Origin: Burkholderiales bacterium
Lineage (GTDB): Bacteria; Pseudomonadota; Gammaproteobacteria; Burkholderiales; Burkholderiaceae_C
NCBI GenBank assembly: GCA_029268225.1
Contig: JAJUGJ010000004.1
Location: forward strand, 62,001 to 126,000
Direction of reading: 5' to 3'
Length of the DNA: 64,000 nt
How positions within the stretch are numbered: position 1 is the first letter of the stretch; every line of letters starts with the position of its first letter. The notes under the pieces were generated by a model. It saw only the letters and a program-made list of their open reading frames with translations. It searched no databases and was not told the origin of the DNA. Shown one piece after another: positions 26,297 through 36,699 of the stretch. The position numbers and the translations under genes were made by a program.

Positions 26297-27091
26297 ATGC
26301 TGCGCTCCCTGGTGCTGATCCTGTTGCTCCTCAACCTGGCCTTTTTCAGCTGGACCCAAGGCTGGCTGACTGCCCTGGTGGGCGTTGACCCGTCGCAGCA
26401 GCACGAGCCTCAGCGCCTGAGCCTGCAGGTGCATGCCGACCAGTTGGAGGTGATCCCGCCGGGTGTGCTGCCCTCAGCCAGTGCCGCGTCGGCGGCCTTG
26501 GCCCAGGCCATCGCGTCCGCCGCGTCCGACGGCAGCAGCGAGGCCGCCTCTTCGCCCATCCCCTCGCAGGCATCCAGCGCATCGTCTGCGCCTACGGCGG
26601 CCAGCGCGGCCAGCGCCACATCCGTGGCGACAGGCCCGACGTCCTGCCTCAAGGCGGGGCCGTTCGGCTCCATGGAAATGGGCATCGTGCGCACCAACCT
26701 CAAGCCCGTCCTGGCCGACAACGCCTGGCGCGCCGAAGACGTCACCCTCGAAGGCCTGTGGTTTGTCTACATGGGCCCCTACCCTGACCGCGAGCTCTTC
26801 AACCGAAAGCAGGCTGAACTCAAGGCCATTGGTGGCCTCAGTTTCCGCGAGGTGCGCACCCCCACCAGCTTGGCCAATGGCTTCGTGCTGGGCCGCTATG
26901 AGCGTCCGGAAGAGGCCCAAGCCGCCCTCAACAAGCTGAAAGAGCGTGGTGTGCGCTCCGCCCGGGTTGTCATCATTCGCCCGCGCATGCAGGCCCAGAA
27001 CGTCATCGTGCCGCAGGCCACCGCCAGCATGCAGACCAGCCTCAATGGCGTGCGCCTGCCGCAGGGCAAGCGCTTTGCGGCCTGCCCTTGA
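26297..27091 (+). CDS. SPOR-domain membrane-anchored protein
   Basis: The 264-residue product has a short cytoplasmic end, one transmembrane helix (about residues 4-22), an Ala/Ser-rich low-complexity linker (about 55-115), and a C-terminal SPOR-like domain (about 120-205; GPFGSMEMGIVRTNLKP, VYMGPYPDRELFNRKQAELK, FVLGRYERPEEAQAAL). SPOR domains bind denuded septal peptidoglycan, so a role at the division site is likely. In many betaproteobacteria a SPOR gene sits directly after birA, as here (46 bp). The start at ATG 26297 puts the transmembrane helix at the usual place; the frame itself is open from 26198. Confidence 0.85.
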   Translation: MLRSLVLILLLLNLAFFSWTQGWLTALVGVDPSQQHEPQRLSLQVHADQLEVIPPGVLPSASAASAALAQAIASAASDGSSEAASSPIPSQASSASSAPTAASAASATSVATGPTSCLKAGPFGSMEMGIVRTNLKPVLADNAWRAEDVTLEGLWFVYMGPYPDRELFNRKQAELKAIGGLSFREVRTPTSLANGFVLGRYERPEEAQAALNKLKERGVRSARVVIIRPRMQAQNVIVPQATASMQTSLNGVRLPQGKRFAACP

Positions 27092-27131
27092 CACGCCGCT
27101 GCGATCAGCGAAGCCCCCCGCAACAGGCATG

Positions 27132-27165
27132 AAAAAACCTCCCAAGGCGCGAGCCCAGGGAGGTT
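27132..27165 (-). terminator. Rho-independent terminator after tkt-gap
   Basis: On the minus strand AACCTCCC (27165-27158) pairs with GGGAGGTT (27143-27136), followed by a U-run (complement of the A-run at 27132-27137). It lies about 45 bp after the gap stop. It may also limit read-through from the convergent SPOR gene. Confidence 0.8.
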
Positions 27166-27210
27166 GGACGATCACAGCGCAGGTGGCCTCAACCACCCAC
27201 AGCCTTCAGA

Positions 27211-28230
<1,020 letters not shown>

Positions 28231-28263
28231 CTAAGAAAACGAAAAACCGCTCAGGAAACCTGT

Positions 28264-30309
28264 TTACTTCTTCTTGGACAGCACCTTGCGCACCGTCGCC
28301 ACCACGTTCTCGGTGGTGAAGCCGAAGTGCTTGAACAGCACGCCAGCCGGGGCCGACTCGCCATAGCTGTCGATGCCGATCACGGCGTCGCAGCCATACT
28401 TCCACCAGAAGTCGGTCACGCCGGCTTCAATGGCAATGCGCGGCAGCTTGTTGGGCAGCACGGCCTTCTTGTAGTCCATCGGCTGGCGGTCGAACACGGT
28501 GGTCGAAGGCATCGACACCACGCGCACCGGGATCTTCAGCTCGGCCAGTTGCTGCTGGGCGTGCAGCGCCAGTTGCACTTCCGAACCGGTGGCGATGATG
28601 ACGGCCACGGGCTTCTTCTTCAGGCCCACTTCCGAAGGCTCGGCCAGCACGTAAGCACCTTGGGTGATCACGTCGGCATCGGCCTTGGGAGCGTAAGGCA
28701 GGTTCTGACGCGACAGCAGCAGCGCGCTGGGGCGATGCTTGTTGGCCAGCGCCATCGACCAGGCCACGGCGGTTTCGGTGGTGTCAGCCGGACGCCAGAC
28801 ATCCAGACCGGGAATCAAACGCAGGCTGGCAGCGTGCTCGACCGACTGGTGGGTCGGGCCGTCTTCGCCCAGACCGATGGAATCGTGGGTGAACACGTGC
28901 ACCACGCGGGTCTTCATCAGCGCGGCCATGCGGATGGCGTTGCGGCTGTAGTCGGAGAAGGTCAGGAAGGTGCCAGCGTAAGGGATGTAGCCACCGTGCA
29001 GGGCCACACCGTTCATGATGGCGGCCATGCCGAACTCGCGCACACCGTAGTTGATGTGGCGGCCGGGCTTGCCATCGGTCAGCACGACCTTGCCTTCGTC
29101 GTCCACGCGGAAAGCGGGCGTGCTCTTCGTGTTGGTCAGGTTCGAGCCGGTCAGGTCGGCCGAGCCGCCCAGCATTTCCGACACACCCGCGGTGAAGAAC
29201 TCCAACGCGATCTGGCTGGCCTTGCGGCTGGCCACGGTCTCGGCCTTGTCGTGGGCAGCGGCTACGGCCTGTACTGCGATCTCGGCGAAGTTGGCAGGCA
29301 ACTCACCCGCCATGCGGCGGGTGAACTCGGCAGCCAGTTCGGGGAAGGCCTTGGCGTAAGCGTCGAAACGCTGGTTCCAGTCGCGGACGAGCAGTTCGCC
29401 ATCGGCCTTGGCATTCCAGTCTTCGTAGACCTCTGCGGGGATCTCGAATGCACCGTGCGTCCAGCCCAGGTTCTCACGAGTCAGCTTGATTTCATCGGGG
29501 CCCAGGGGCTCGCCGTGCGCCTTGGCGGTGTTAGCGCGGTTGGGCGAACCGTGACCGATGGACGTCTTGCAAACGATCAGCGTGGGCTTGTCGGTGCTCA
29601 GCTTGGCCTTCTCAATGGCACCGTCGATGGCGTCCACGTCATGACCATCCACATCGTCGATCACGTTCCAGCCGTAGGCGGCGAAACGCTGCGGCGTGTT
29701 GTCGATGAACCAGGGCGTGACCTGGCCGTCGATGGAGATGCCGTTGTCGTCGTACAGGGCGATCAGCTTGTTGAGTTTCCACGCGCCAGCCAGTGCGCAG
29801 GCTTCGTGGCTGATGCCTTCCATCAGGCAACCATCGCCCAGGAAGGCGTAGGTGTAGTGGTTGACGATGCTGTGGCCGTCGCGGTTGAACTCGGTGGCCA
29901 GCAGCTTCTCGGCCAGGGCCATGCCCACAGCGTTGGTGATGCCCTGACCCAGCGGGCCGGTGGTCGTTTCGACGCCCGGGGTGATGCCCACTTCGGGGTG
30001 ACCGGGGGTCTTGCTGTGCATCTGACGGAAGGCCTTGAGGTCGTCGATCGACAGGTCGTAGCCGGTGAGATGCAACAGCGAGTAGATCAGCATCGAGGCG
30101 TGACCATTGGACAGCACGAAGCGATCGCGGTCAGCCCACTGCGGCTGCGCCGGGTTGTGGCGCAGATGGCGCCCCCACAGAGCCACCGCCATGTCGGCCA
30201 TGCCCATCGGGGCACCGGGGTGACCGGAGTTGGCTTGCTGGACGGCGTCCATGGCCAGCGCACGGATGGCGTTGGCCATGGCAGTGATGTTCTTGGTGGA
30301 GTTGGGCAT
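28264..30309 (-). CDS. tkt: Transketolase
   Basis: This thiamine-diphosphate enzyme transfers two-carbon units in the non-oxidative pentose phosphate pathway and the Calvin cycle. The 681 residues are about the usual length. Motifs include [20 protein letters not shown] near the N-terminus, [18 protein letters not shown] with the ThDP-binding GDG, and the pyrimidine-domain stretch [18 protein letters not shown]. No cbb genes are nearby, so general carbon metabolism is the likely setting. It is transcribed with gap. No Shine-Dalgarno is evident before the ATG. A TAAAAT box at 30340-30345 on the minus strand is a possible -10, giving a leader of roughly 25 nt. Confidence 0.97.
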   Translation of the reverse strand: MPNSTKNITAMANAIRALAMDAVQQANSGHPGAPMGMADMAVALWGRHLRHNPAQPQWADRDRFVLSNGHASMLIYSLLHLTGYDLSIDDLKAFRQMHSKTPGHPEVGITPGVETTTGPLGQGITNAVGMALAEKLLATEFNRDGHSIVNHYTYAFLGDGCLMEGISHEACALAGAWKLNKLIALYDDNGISIDGQVTPWFIDNTPQRFAAYGWNVIDDVDGHDVDAIDGAIEKAKLSTDKPTLIVCKTSIGHGSPNRANTAKAHGEPLGPDEIKLTRENLGWTHGAFEIPAEVYEDWNAKADGELLVRDWNQRFDAYAKAFPELAAEFTRRMAGELPANFAEIAVQAVAAAHDKAETVASRKASQIALEFFTAGVSEMLGGSADLTGSNLTNTKSTPAFRVDDEGKVVLTDGKPGRHINYGVREFGMAAIMNGVALHGGYIPYAGTFLTFSDYSRNAIRMAALMKTRVVHVFTHDSIGLGEDGPTHQSVEHAASLRLIPGLDVWRPADTTETAVAWSMALANKHRPSALLLSRQNLPYAPKADADVITQGAYVLAEPSEVGLKKKPVAVIIATGSEVQLALHAQQQLAELKIPVRVVSMPSTTVFDRQPMDYKKAVLPNKLPRIAIEAGVTDFWWKYGCDAVIGIDSYGESAPAGVLFKHFGFTTENVVATVRKVLSKKK

Positions 30310-30394
30310 GGTGGAGGGGCGCAGAGACGGAAAGATGGCATTTTAGCCCGTAGCGCTTTCCCGACGTCACCGGACGTGTGGCAGGCGTCACGCC

Positions 30395-32071
30395 TTAGCT
30401 GGCCGGGGCCAAGTGACCTTCGCAATGGGCTGTCCACACTCTTTGCAAAAGCGCATCCCAATTGGCGCTGTAGCGCTGATTGTCAAAAAGCGGCGCTTGC
30501 AATCGACACGCCATCACCGATTGCACCTCCGCGCGCCAGACTGCATCCTGCGCCATGCGTACGGCCAGCTCAACAAAGGCGTCGTCAGAGGATGCAATCA
30601 ACTGCCCCAACCCACACGCATTCACCACGCTCGCCCCGACCCGGGACGCAAAGGTTTCCCCCAGCTTGGTCACCATGGGCACCCCTGCATACAACGCATC
30701 GGTTGCCGTGGTGTGCGCATTGCATATAAAGGTATCTAGAGCCAAATCAGCCAAAGCAATGCGGGCCAAATGCATGGCCTTTCCCTCGATCGGCGCAAAC
30801 ATCAAGCGCTCCGGGTCCAACCCTTGTGCTCTCATGTGTTGTTTCAGATTCTGCTGAGCCAGCGCAGGCGCCTCCAGCAACCACAACACACTCCCCTCGA
30901 CCCGCCGCAACACCTCCATCCAAACACCGAAGGTGTGCGCATCAATCTTGGCCGAGTTGTTGAAGCAGCAATACACAAACGCTTCCTGCGGCAACCCGTA
31001 ATCCGCTCGGCCGACCTGACGCTCCGCGACCACTTGCAGGGCATCGGTCGGTTGGTAGGTATCAGGCAACCACAGCACGGATTCTGTGTACGCATCAAAG
31101 TGCGACGCTGGAATCAATACCGGATCGGCCACGATGTAGTCCATGAACCGGGCGCCCATCGTGCCTGGGTAGCCCAAATAATTGACCTGAACCGGTGCAG
31201 GGCGCAGCGCCAAAATGCCTGGTCGGCTACCCCCTGTGTAGCCCTTCATGTCGATCAGGATGTCAATTTGATCTTTGCGAATCAACCGGGCCAACTGCGC
31301 ATCACTCAACTGATCAACTTGCCGAAACACATCGCAATCCGCCTCGATACGCCGACGATGCGCCCCGTCATCAGGGTAGCCGATGGAGTAGGCGTACACC
31401 TCGAACTGTGAGCGATCATGTCCGGCGTAGAGGGCAAGGGTCAGATGGACTGTCGGGTGATCATGAAAATCACTCGACAGGTAACCAATCCGCAGTCGAC
31501 GCGCCCCTGCTTTCAAACGCCCCCGTAGAGGAATGAGATGTTTGCTACGCTCGACTTGACGCGCATGGTGTTCAGCGATTTCTTTCTGTGCGTGACGGTC
31601 CAAATCCAAAAAAAATGAGGTGAAAGGCGTCACCATCGACCACGCCTTCACCCCATCGGCCCGCCGTCTGGACTTCAAGGCATACAGGTGTGTGGCCACT
31701 TCCTGCCATTCGCACATTTCCAAAGACGTGCGCATCAGGTTCACGGAAGCTTCCATAGACTTGGGATCGATCTGCAACGCACGTCGATACAAATCTAAAG
31801 CGACGTCCGCACGCCCACCCCGGTGGTAGGCATTCGCCAAATTCACCAAGGCCCCGACATTCAACGGATCGGCTTCATGCGCCTGAACCAAGTACTGAAA
31901 ACCTTGGTCGAAGGCATGCTTGTCCATCAGCAGCGCCCCCAGATTGCTCAGCGCGTTGGCACCTCCGCCAAATTTGATGGCAGCACGAAAAAAGCGCTCC
32001 GCCAAGCTGTAATGACCCGCACGCCACTTAGCAAAAGCCAGGCGATTGAGAATCTGAGCCAGCACACGCAT
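30395..32071 (-). CDS. TPR and O-GlcNAc-transferase-like (GT41) glycosyltransferase
   Basis: From the ATG at 32071 the product is 558 residues; TTG at 32083 is the alternative. The N-terminal third (to about 140) is tetratricopeptide repeats (AERFFRAAIKFG, LVNLANAYHRGGRADVALDLYRRAL). The rest is a SPINDLY/OGT-type GT-B catalytic region: RIGYLSSDFHDHPTVHL, IDILIDMKGYTGGSRPGILALRPAP, VQVNYLGYPGTMGARFMDYI and TATDALYAGVPMVT. Such enzymes transfer a sugar to Ser/Thr of proteins. It is the last gene of a three-gene set (glycosyltransferase, methyltransferase, glycosyltransferase) downstream of the pilin gene. Composition is more AT-rich than surrounding genes, suggesting acquisition. The donor sugar and acceptor are unknown. 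Confidence 0.87.
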   Translation of the reverse strand: MRVLAQILNRLAFAKWRAGHYSLAERFFRAAIKFGGGANALSNLGALLMDKHAFDQGFQYLVQAHEADPLNVGALVNLANAYHRGGRADVALDLYRRALQIDPKSMEASVNLMRTSLEMCEWQEVATHLYALKSRRRADGVKAWSMVTPFTSFFLDLDRHAQKEIAEHHARQVERSKHLIPLRGRLKAGARRLRIGYLSSDFHDHPTVHLTLALYAGHDRSQFEVYAYSIGYPDDGAHRRRIEADCDVFRQVDQLSDAQLARLIRKDQIDILIDMKGYTGGSRPGILALRPAPVQVNYLGYPGTMGARFMDYIVADPVLIPASHFDAYTESVLWLPDTYQPTDALQVVAERQVGRADYGLPQEAFVYCCFNNSAKIDAHTFGVWMEVLRRVEGSVLWLLEAPALAQQNLKQHMRAQGLDPERLMFAPIEGKAMHLARIALADLALDTFICNAHTTATDALYAGVPMVTKLGETFASRVGASVVNACGLGQLIASSDDAFVELAVRMAQDAVWRAEVQSVMACRLQAPLFDNQRYSANWDALLQRVWTAHCEGHLAPAS

Positions 32072-32092
32072 TACCCAATGCAATGGGCGGTG

Positions 32093-32728
32093 TCACGCTG
32101 CACCGAACACCTGGACGGAGACTTCGCCATTGACCACGGGCATGAGTTGCGAAACCACTGCATCCATTCGCTGCTGTTCAGGTGACGTTTTGAAAGCGAT
32201 CGCATGCAGGCCATAGATTTGATCTCTGGCAACCACCACTTTCTCAAAACCGGCCTTCATCAAATACCCCGCCAGACTCGAACTGGTAAAACCGGTTTTA
32301 TGCGCCATGAATTCATTGCCTTGCTGAATGGAGCTTTGATGACCATACATGATGTCCAAGGCAGCAATTGGACCAGCAGGCGACACATACAACGGCTTCT
32401 CCAAATCGCCGGCTACCACCGCCTCACACACAGCCAACATATCCGGGCAAAGCACCACCGCAAACCCGTTGGACTTCAAGACACGGTGGAACTCCGCCAA
32501 AACACCTGGCACTTCGTAGGCCCACACATGCTCAATGTTATGAGAGGAGTACACCCCATCAATGACACCATCCTCCAGAATCGACATGTCCTGCAGAGTG
32601 CCAATGATGTCCGGCGCCACATCCGGGTTGATGTCGTAACGAATCTCAGCCCATTGACCATCATTGAAGAAACCAGGAAGGTCCTTCAAGCGACTGCCCC
32701 CACAACCAACGTGCAATAAATTAAGCAT
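32093..32728 (-). CDS. SAM-dependent methyltransferase-like protein in the glycosylation set
   Basis: The 211-residue product starts MLNLLHVGCGGSRLKDLPGF, where LHVGCGG is SAM-binding motif I. It continues with WAEIRYDINPDVAPDIIGTL (acidic residue of motif II) and SSHNIEHVWAYEVPGVLAEFHRVLKSNG, the pattern of class I methyltransferases associated with polysaccharide genes. The ATG at 32728 lies within the last codons of the upstream 974-residue glycosyltransferase gene (8-bp overlap), indicating coupling; the longer frame to 32830 is not needed. It may methylate a sugar, or it may be a non-catalytic relative. The gap to the next glycosyltransferase gene is 21 bp. Confidence 0.82.
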   Translation of the reverse strand: MLNLLHVGCGGSRLKDLPGFFNDGQWAEIRYDINPDVAPDIIGTLQDMSILEDGVIDGVYSSHNIEHVWAYEVPGVLAEFHRVLKSNGFAVVLCPDMLAVCEAVVAGDLEKPLYVSPAGPIAALDIMYGHQSSIQQGNEFMAHKTGFTSSSLAGYLMKAGFEKVVVARDQIYGLHAIAFKTSPEQQRMDAVVSQLMPVVNGEVSVQVFGAA

Positions 32729-35645
32729 GCATCCCCCGATAAATATCCAAAGCCACAACGCCGGTTGCCACACTGGGTGCTGACGCCATGATTTGAGCCG
32801 CATCTGGTGGATCCTCGGCGAACAAATCAATGTCCAGCTCCTTTGTCAAGGCCAACTTGGCTTCCGTCATCGCCACAACATCAGATATCTTTTCTGCGCC
32901 AACAACCAAACCCAAGCCTTGGCACACACCGAGTCGCGCCCCCGCCAAATGTGCTCGGTAAGACAGATACCCTTCAAACAGCCCACCGGAAGCCACCAAA
33001 TCTTCTGAAAAACCGTGCGCTTGAGTGAGCCATTGGGGACGGGCAATCAAGACGCTGCCATGGAGCACCGCAAACGTCTTTTCAACGCTGTCTGCACCAT
33101 CGCCCCAGACGCTGACATCCACACCATCAAGCGCGCCGTGCTCCGACAACCGACCTGTCATCCAGGCACCCACCTTGGTATCGAAAGCGTCCGTCATCCA
33201 GTCAAGGCGTTGCCAACGGGTGCAACCGGCAAAACTCACAAGATCACGCTCATGAAGCGTTGCCAACGCCCGCTGCAAAAAGTCTGGTGCAACCACATCC
33301 ACATGCGCATGCAGCAACACCACCACATCGATCGAGATGCGCTGTGACAGTTGGGCATAAGCCTCGGCCCGTGCATGGGCGTCAATGTGCTCAAAATGAA
33401 CCTCGACATGTGTTGGCGTCTGCAGCACCTTTTGCAAAGCCTCCACGCGAGCACGATACGCAGCAGGCGCTTCAGCAATCAAGCCAATGAGCACTTTGCA
33501 AGGCTCTGCGCCAAGGAGATGATTTCCACAAGAAGACCCGCTTTGATACCCCCGCACCACGGCACTCAACAGCTTCACATTGAGCTGGTCAATGCGGTTT
33601 TCAACACTTGAACGCTCCAACTCACCCATCAGGACTGACGCCGCCGCAATGTCGTGGCGATGCAGATGCCACCCGACCAAAGTGATCAACGCTTCACTGC
33701 GCGGATTGCCGGACATGTCAGACAACGCTTCCGTCAACAGCTCAATGGCCTCACCCACATCGGTCAAAGCCTTGCGCTGAGCGGCCAAAATTTTGACTGC
33801 CGCACTCGCCGGGAAATGTTGGGTCAAATAGGCAATCAAACGATCAGCCGCCTCTTCGGCGCCGGACCCCATGACTTTGTAAGCCCGGCTCACCAACTCC
33901 CGCTCAGCCAACAAGGGCACCGCGCTCTGGTGCACATAGCCCTTCTTTTTCAACTCGATCAAGTCCAGGCATCCTTGCTCAAACTCCCGCGCATAGGCTT
34001 TGCCATCCCCCAAACTGGTTGACTTGAATCGTTGCCTCAACCCCAGCCGTATCTCATTCAAACGAGCGGGATCCCGTACGAAATCGACCGCGGCCTGAAC
34101 GTAGCTGTCCAGATCTTCCACAACCAACTCCGGGTAACCCAAGTTGGTCATGATGGACTTGCCCATCCGGCTGAGCAATGAACGCCCTGCCATCGTGACA
34201 ACAGGGACACCCATGTAAGTTGCAAAGCACGTGGTGGTCCCCCCGTTGAATGGGAACGTATCCAGAATGACATCGATCTCTTTGTACGAGTCAAAAAAAC
34301 CGGACCCGCCTTCAGGCGGCTTCAACATCAACCTATCTTCCGGCAAGCCCAAACCCACCAGCCGCTGCCGATATTTTGTCAACACTGCTTCATCTCGAAA
34401 ACTGATAGAGCGCAGCAACAACCGACTGTTAGGCACCTGATTCAGAATCCGTAACCAAGCCCGCACCACGTCGTCAGCAATCTTGCAGATATTGCCCACG
34501 CAACCGAATGTGATGTACCCCGCCTCCAAAGCTGGCGTCGGCGAGACGTGAGGCGTCGCTTCCATCGGGTCATAACACCAGAAAGAAGTAGGCAAAGCAA
34601 ACGGCAATTCGGTGTAGAACGAAGCGGCATCTTCGGTCAATACATGACGGTCGATGATTTTAGCGTCGATACTCTTCAAGCCGGTGGTTGGGGGGTACCC
34701 CAAAGCTGTCACTTGCACACGGGCCAAGCGGTCTTGCAAAAGTGAAATACGGTTGTAAGAAGAATGCCCAGCCAACTCCACCAGCACATCCAGATCGTGT
34801 TCGTGCATGAGATCGCATAACGCTTGATCACTCATGCCAAAAGTGACATGAAAATGCTCCGCATCTTGCTTGATCAGTTCAGTTTGATCGTCGCTGAGAG
34901 GACCATCATGATAGACATGAATTTCAAAACGAGTGCGATCATGATGCGTCAATAAGGGCCGAAAAAAATACCGGACGGAATGCGAACGAAGATCAGGCGA
35001 CCAATATCCAATCCTGATACGTCGCCCCACACCGAAATCTGGATTTACTGGATGAATGACAACTGAACTAGGGCGCTGCGTTTCGGCCCAAAATTGATGC
35101 TCTTGAGCGATCACATCTTCGGCCCGACGAGAATATGAGAGCTGAAATAAATATGAGTTTGCCCAACGCAACCGATCAAAATTGGAAGTCCAAGATTTTT
35201 TGTGACTCACCACCATCGCTTCGGCTTCACCCACAGCGGTGCAATACGCACCGTATACCGACGCGATATCCTTAGAATATGGCGCAACCACTTTCACCCG
35301 CTTGAGCATCTCTAACGCTTCAGCGGTTTGCCCCCCTTGCAACAACACCCGGGCACGGTTGAGCAACACCATGAAATGGGTGTCATCCAGCGAGTACGCG
35401 ATGTCAAAGTATTGGGCCGCCTCGGATTCTTGCCCCACGTCGGCTAAACACGCGCCTAAGCCATTAAGCACATCCACATTGGTGGGCGCCAACTCATGCG
35501 CCTCTTTGAACCATTTCAGTGCTTGGTGACTGTCACCCGCAGCGATGCACTCACCAGCCTTGTCCAACAAGCCGTTCAATTGATCCGAATTAAGCCTGCG
35601 ATTTTTTTTCTTATAAAAAAAGGACCGAACCAACTCAAGCAACAT
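32721..35645 (-). CDS. Large TPR/GT41 glycosyltransferase with a C-terminal GT-A-like region
   Basis: This 974-residue protein has TPR repeats (about 20-130), an OGT/SPINDLY-like catalytic region (about 205-590; RIRIGYWSPDLRSHSVRYFF, HDLDVLVELAGHSSYNRISL, QVTALGYPPTTGLKSIDAK, TFPFNGGTTTCFATYMGVPV), a second helical-repeat region (about 600-760), and a C-terminal part resembling a family-2-type GT-A fold (IDVVVLLHAHVDVVAPDFL, DLVSFAGCTRW, SVLIARPQWL). It could be bifunctional: one part adding a sugar to a protein, the other extending it. It is the first long gene after the pilin and orphan genes. The region is clearly more AT-rich than average (35100-35640). It overlaps the methyltransferase gene by 8 bp. 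Confidence 0.83.
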   Translation of the reverse strand: MLLELVRSFFYKKKNRRLNSDQLNGLLDKAGECIAAGDSHQALKWFKEAHELAPTNVDVLNGLGACLADVGQESEAAQYFDIAYSLDDTHFMVLLNRARVLLQGGQTAEALEMLKRVKVVAPYSKDIASVYGAYCTAVGEAEAMVVSHKKSWTSNFDRLRWANSYLFQLSYSRRAEDVIAQEHQFWAETQRPSSVVIHPVNPDFGVGRRIRIGYWSPDLRSHSVRYFFRPLLTHHDRTRFEIHVYHDGPLSDDQTELIKQDAEHFHVTFGMSDQALCDLMHEHDLDVLVELAGHSSYNRISLLQDRLARVQVTALGYPPTTGLKSIDAKIIDRHVLTEDAASFYTELPFALPTSFWCYDPMEATPHVSPTPALEAGYITFGCVGNICKIADDVVRAWLRILNQVPNSRLLLRSISFRDEAVLTKYRQRLVGLGLPEDRLMLKPPEGGSGFFDSYKEIDVILDTFPFNGGTTTCFATYMGVPVVTMAGRSLLSRMGKSIMTNLGYPELVVEDLDSYVQAAVDFVRDPARLNEIRLGLRQRFKSTSLGDGKAYAREFEQGCLDLIELKKKGYVHQSAVPLLAERELVSRAYKVMGSGAEEAADRLIAYLTQHFPASAAVKILAAQRKALTDVGEAIELLTEALSDMSGNPRSEALITLVGWHLHRHDIAAASVLMGELERSSVENRIDQLNVKLLSAVVRGYQSGSSCGNHLLGAEPCKVLIGLIAEAPAAYRARVEALQKVLQTPTHVEVHFEHIDAHARAEAYAQLSQRISIDVVVLLHAHVDVVAPDFLQRALATLHERDLVSFAGCTRWQRLDWMTDAFDTKVGAWMTGRLSEHGALDGVDVSVWGDGADSVEKTFAVLHGSVLIARPQWLTQAHGFSEDLVASGGLFEGYLSYRAHLAGARLGVCQGLGLVVGAEKISDVVAMTEAKLALTKELDIDLFAEDPPDAAQIMASAPSVATGVVALDIYRGMHA

Positions 35646-35660
35646 GTTGCACCAAGATGT

Positions 35661-35969
35661 TTATTTTTTTGCCATACCAACGATCAAGCTTTCGACCGCG
35701 ATTTTAATGAAGTCATCAGGGTATCCAAACTCCTTCAAACTCCACTTATAGGCATTTATCAACTTAACACGCCTGAAATATCCAAAGCGGTTTTCAGACT
35801 GATAGGCTTTGGCCAACCCCGCATTACGCTCAAGCAATCGGGTGATTTTATTCACAGACAAGACCTGATGGTGCTGCGCCATCAATGCGGGCGGCAACTC
35901 CTTTTTCAAGCGATCGACCATCGATGCCACAAAAACTGCGTCATCGTTTCTACTGAAAAGACCAAACAT
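35661..35969 (-). CDS. Small orphan protein between pilin and glycosyltransferase genes
   Basis: A 102-residue, AT-rich gene starting MFGLFSRNDDAVFVASMVDRL. It is mainly predicted-helical and basic at the end (LIVGMAKK), with no signal peptide, transmembrane segment or motif I can recognise. There is no clear Shine-Dalgarno. It begins 19 bp beyond the pilin terminator and ends 15 bp before the large glycosyltransferase gene, so it is probably the first gene of the glycosylation transcript. The conserved-looking hydrophobic pattern and the tight position make it likely to be real. An accessory or adaptor role for the glycosyltransferases is only a guess from position. Confidence 0.6.
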   Translation of the reverse strand: MFGLFSRNDDAVFVASMVDRLKKELPPALMAQHHQVLSVNKITRLLERNAGLAKAYQSENRFGYFRRVKLINAYKWSLKEFGYPDDFIKIAVESLIVGMAKK

Positions 35970-35987
35970 TGTTTTGAACCAGTGAAT

Positions 35988-36013
35988 AAAAATGCCCCTG
36001 CAAGAGGGGCATT
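35988..36013 (-). terminator. Rho-independent terminator of pilA
   Basis: On the minus strand AATGCCCC (36013-36006) pairs with GGGGCATT (35998-35991) around a 7-nt loop and is followed by a U-run (35992-35988). It lies about 20 bp after the pilA stop, so pilA is mainly monocistronic and the glycosylation genes need their own promoter or read-through. Confidence 0.85.
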
Positions 36014-36033
36014 ATGCTGACAGAAGTCAGGAA

Positions 36034-36468
36034 TTAGCTGCGGCAAGAGCCAGGCACGTACTTCACAGGCGAACCCGTGCAGGTCCAGGTCAGAGTGCCT
36101 GCGGCAGATTGCACCGAAGGAGTCAGGGTCACAGTGACGGACGCACCCACAGAAGTTGTGGCGGTGCCACCTGTCACGGTAATCACACCGGCCGAATCAA
36201 CAGTCGCACCAGTAACCTTGCCAGTGACAGCAATTGCGCAATCTGCGGAAACACCGGTAGGAATAGAAGCACCGCCCTTACCTTGGTAAGCTTCCGTGAC
36301 GCAAGTACGGGCCGAGCTGGCAGCCAGCATCAACTCAGAGACCTTCGCGCGCACGGTGTAGTCTTGGTAAGCAGGCAAGGCCACGGCGGCCAAAATACCG
36401 ATGATCGCGACCACGATCATCAATTCAATCAGGGTGAAACCCTTTTGTACTTGTTTCATCATCTTCAT
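36034..36468 (-). CDS. pilA: Type IV major pilin
   Basis: The 144-residue prepilin has the leader [10 protein letters not shown] cut before [20 protein letters not shown], with Glu5 of the mature pilin (residue 15) intact. That hydrophobic helix is both membrane anchor and pilus core. Four cysteines (56, 77, 130, 142) can form the two disulfides common in pilins. Residues 82-131 contain 20 Ser/Thr in 50, an unusually hydroxyl-rich surface. The ATG at 36468 has an excellent AAGGAG; the longer open frame to 36672 is leader DNA. A sigma-54-type promoter lies 77-93 bp upstream and a terminator follows. GT41-type glycosyltransferase genes just downstream suggest the pilin is O-glycosylated. Confidence 0.95.
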   Translation of the reverse strand: MKMMKQVQKGFTLIELMIVVAIIGILAAVALPAYQDYTVRAKVSELMLAASSARTCVTEAYQGKGGASIPTGVSADCAIAVTGKVTGATVDSAGVITVTGGTATTSVGASVTVTLTPSVQSAAGTLTWTCTGSPVKYVPGSCRS

Positions 36469-36544
36469 GGTCAACTCCTTGGGACTGAGCCCGTTTGAAA
36501 GTCGGTTGTCAGAAACCCCAAGCCTGGGGTGCACCCCACTTGAA

Positions 36545-36561
36545 TGCAGGGGGCGTGCCAA
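36545..36561 (-). promoter_or_regulatory. Sigma-54 (RpoN) promoter of pilA
   Basis: The minus strand reads TTGGCACGCCCCCTGCA, matching the -24/-12 consensus TGGCACG-N4-TTGC with GG and GC at the correct spacing. Predicted transcription start is near 36534, giving a 66-nt leader. RpoN with PilS/PilR is the known control of pilA in Pseudomonas and relatives. Confidence 0.75.
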
Positions 36562-36699
36562 GTCACTGTACTCGACCTGCCGTGACATACAACACGTAAT
36601 TGCCTTGATGTTGCGCAAAGTCACGCCCTCCTTGTCACCCCTGTATCGAAGTGCATCTTCAAAAAATGTCACCCCTCCTTGCGTGGGTGACCATTTGCG

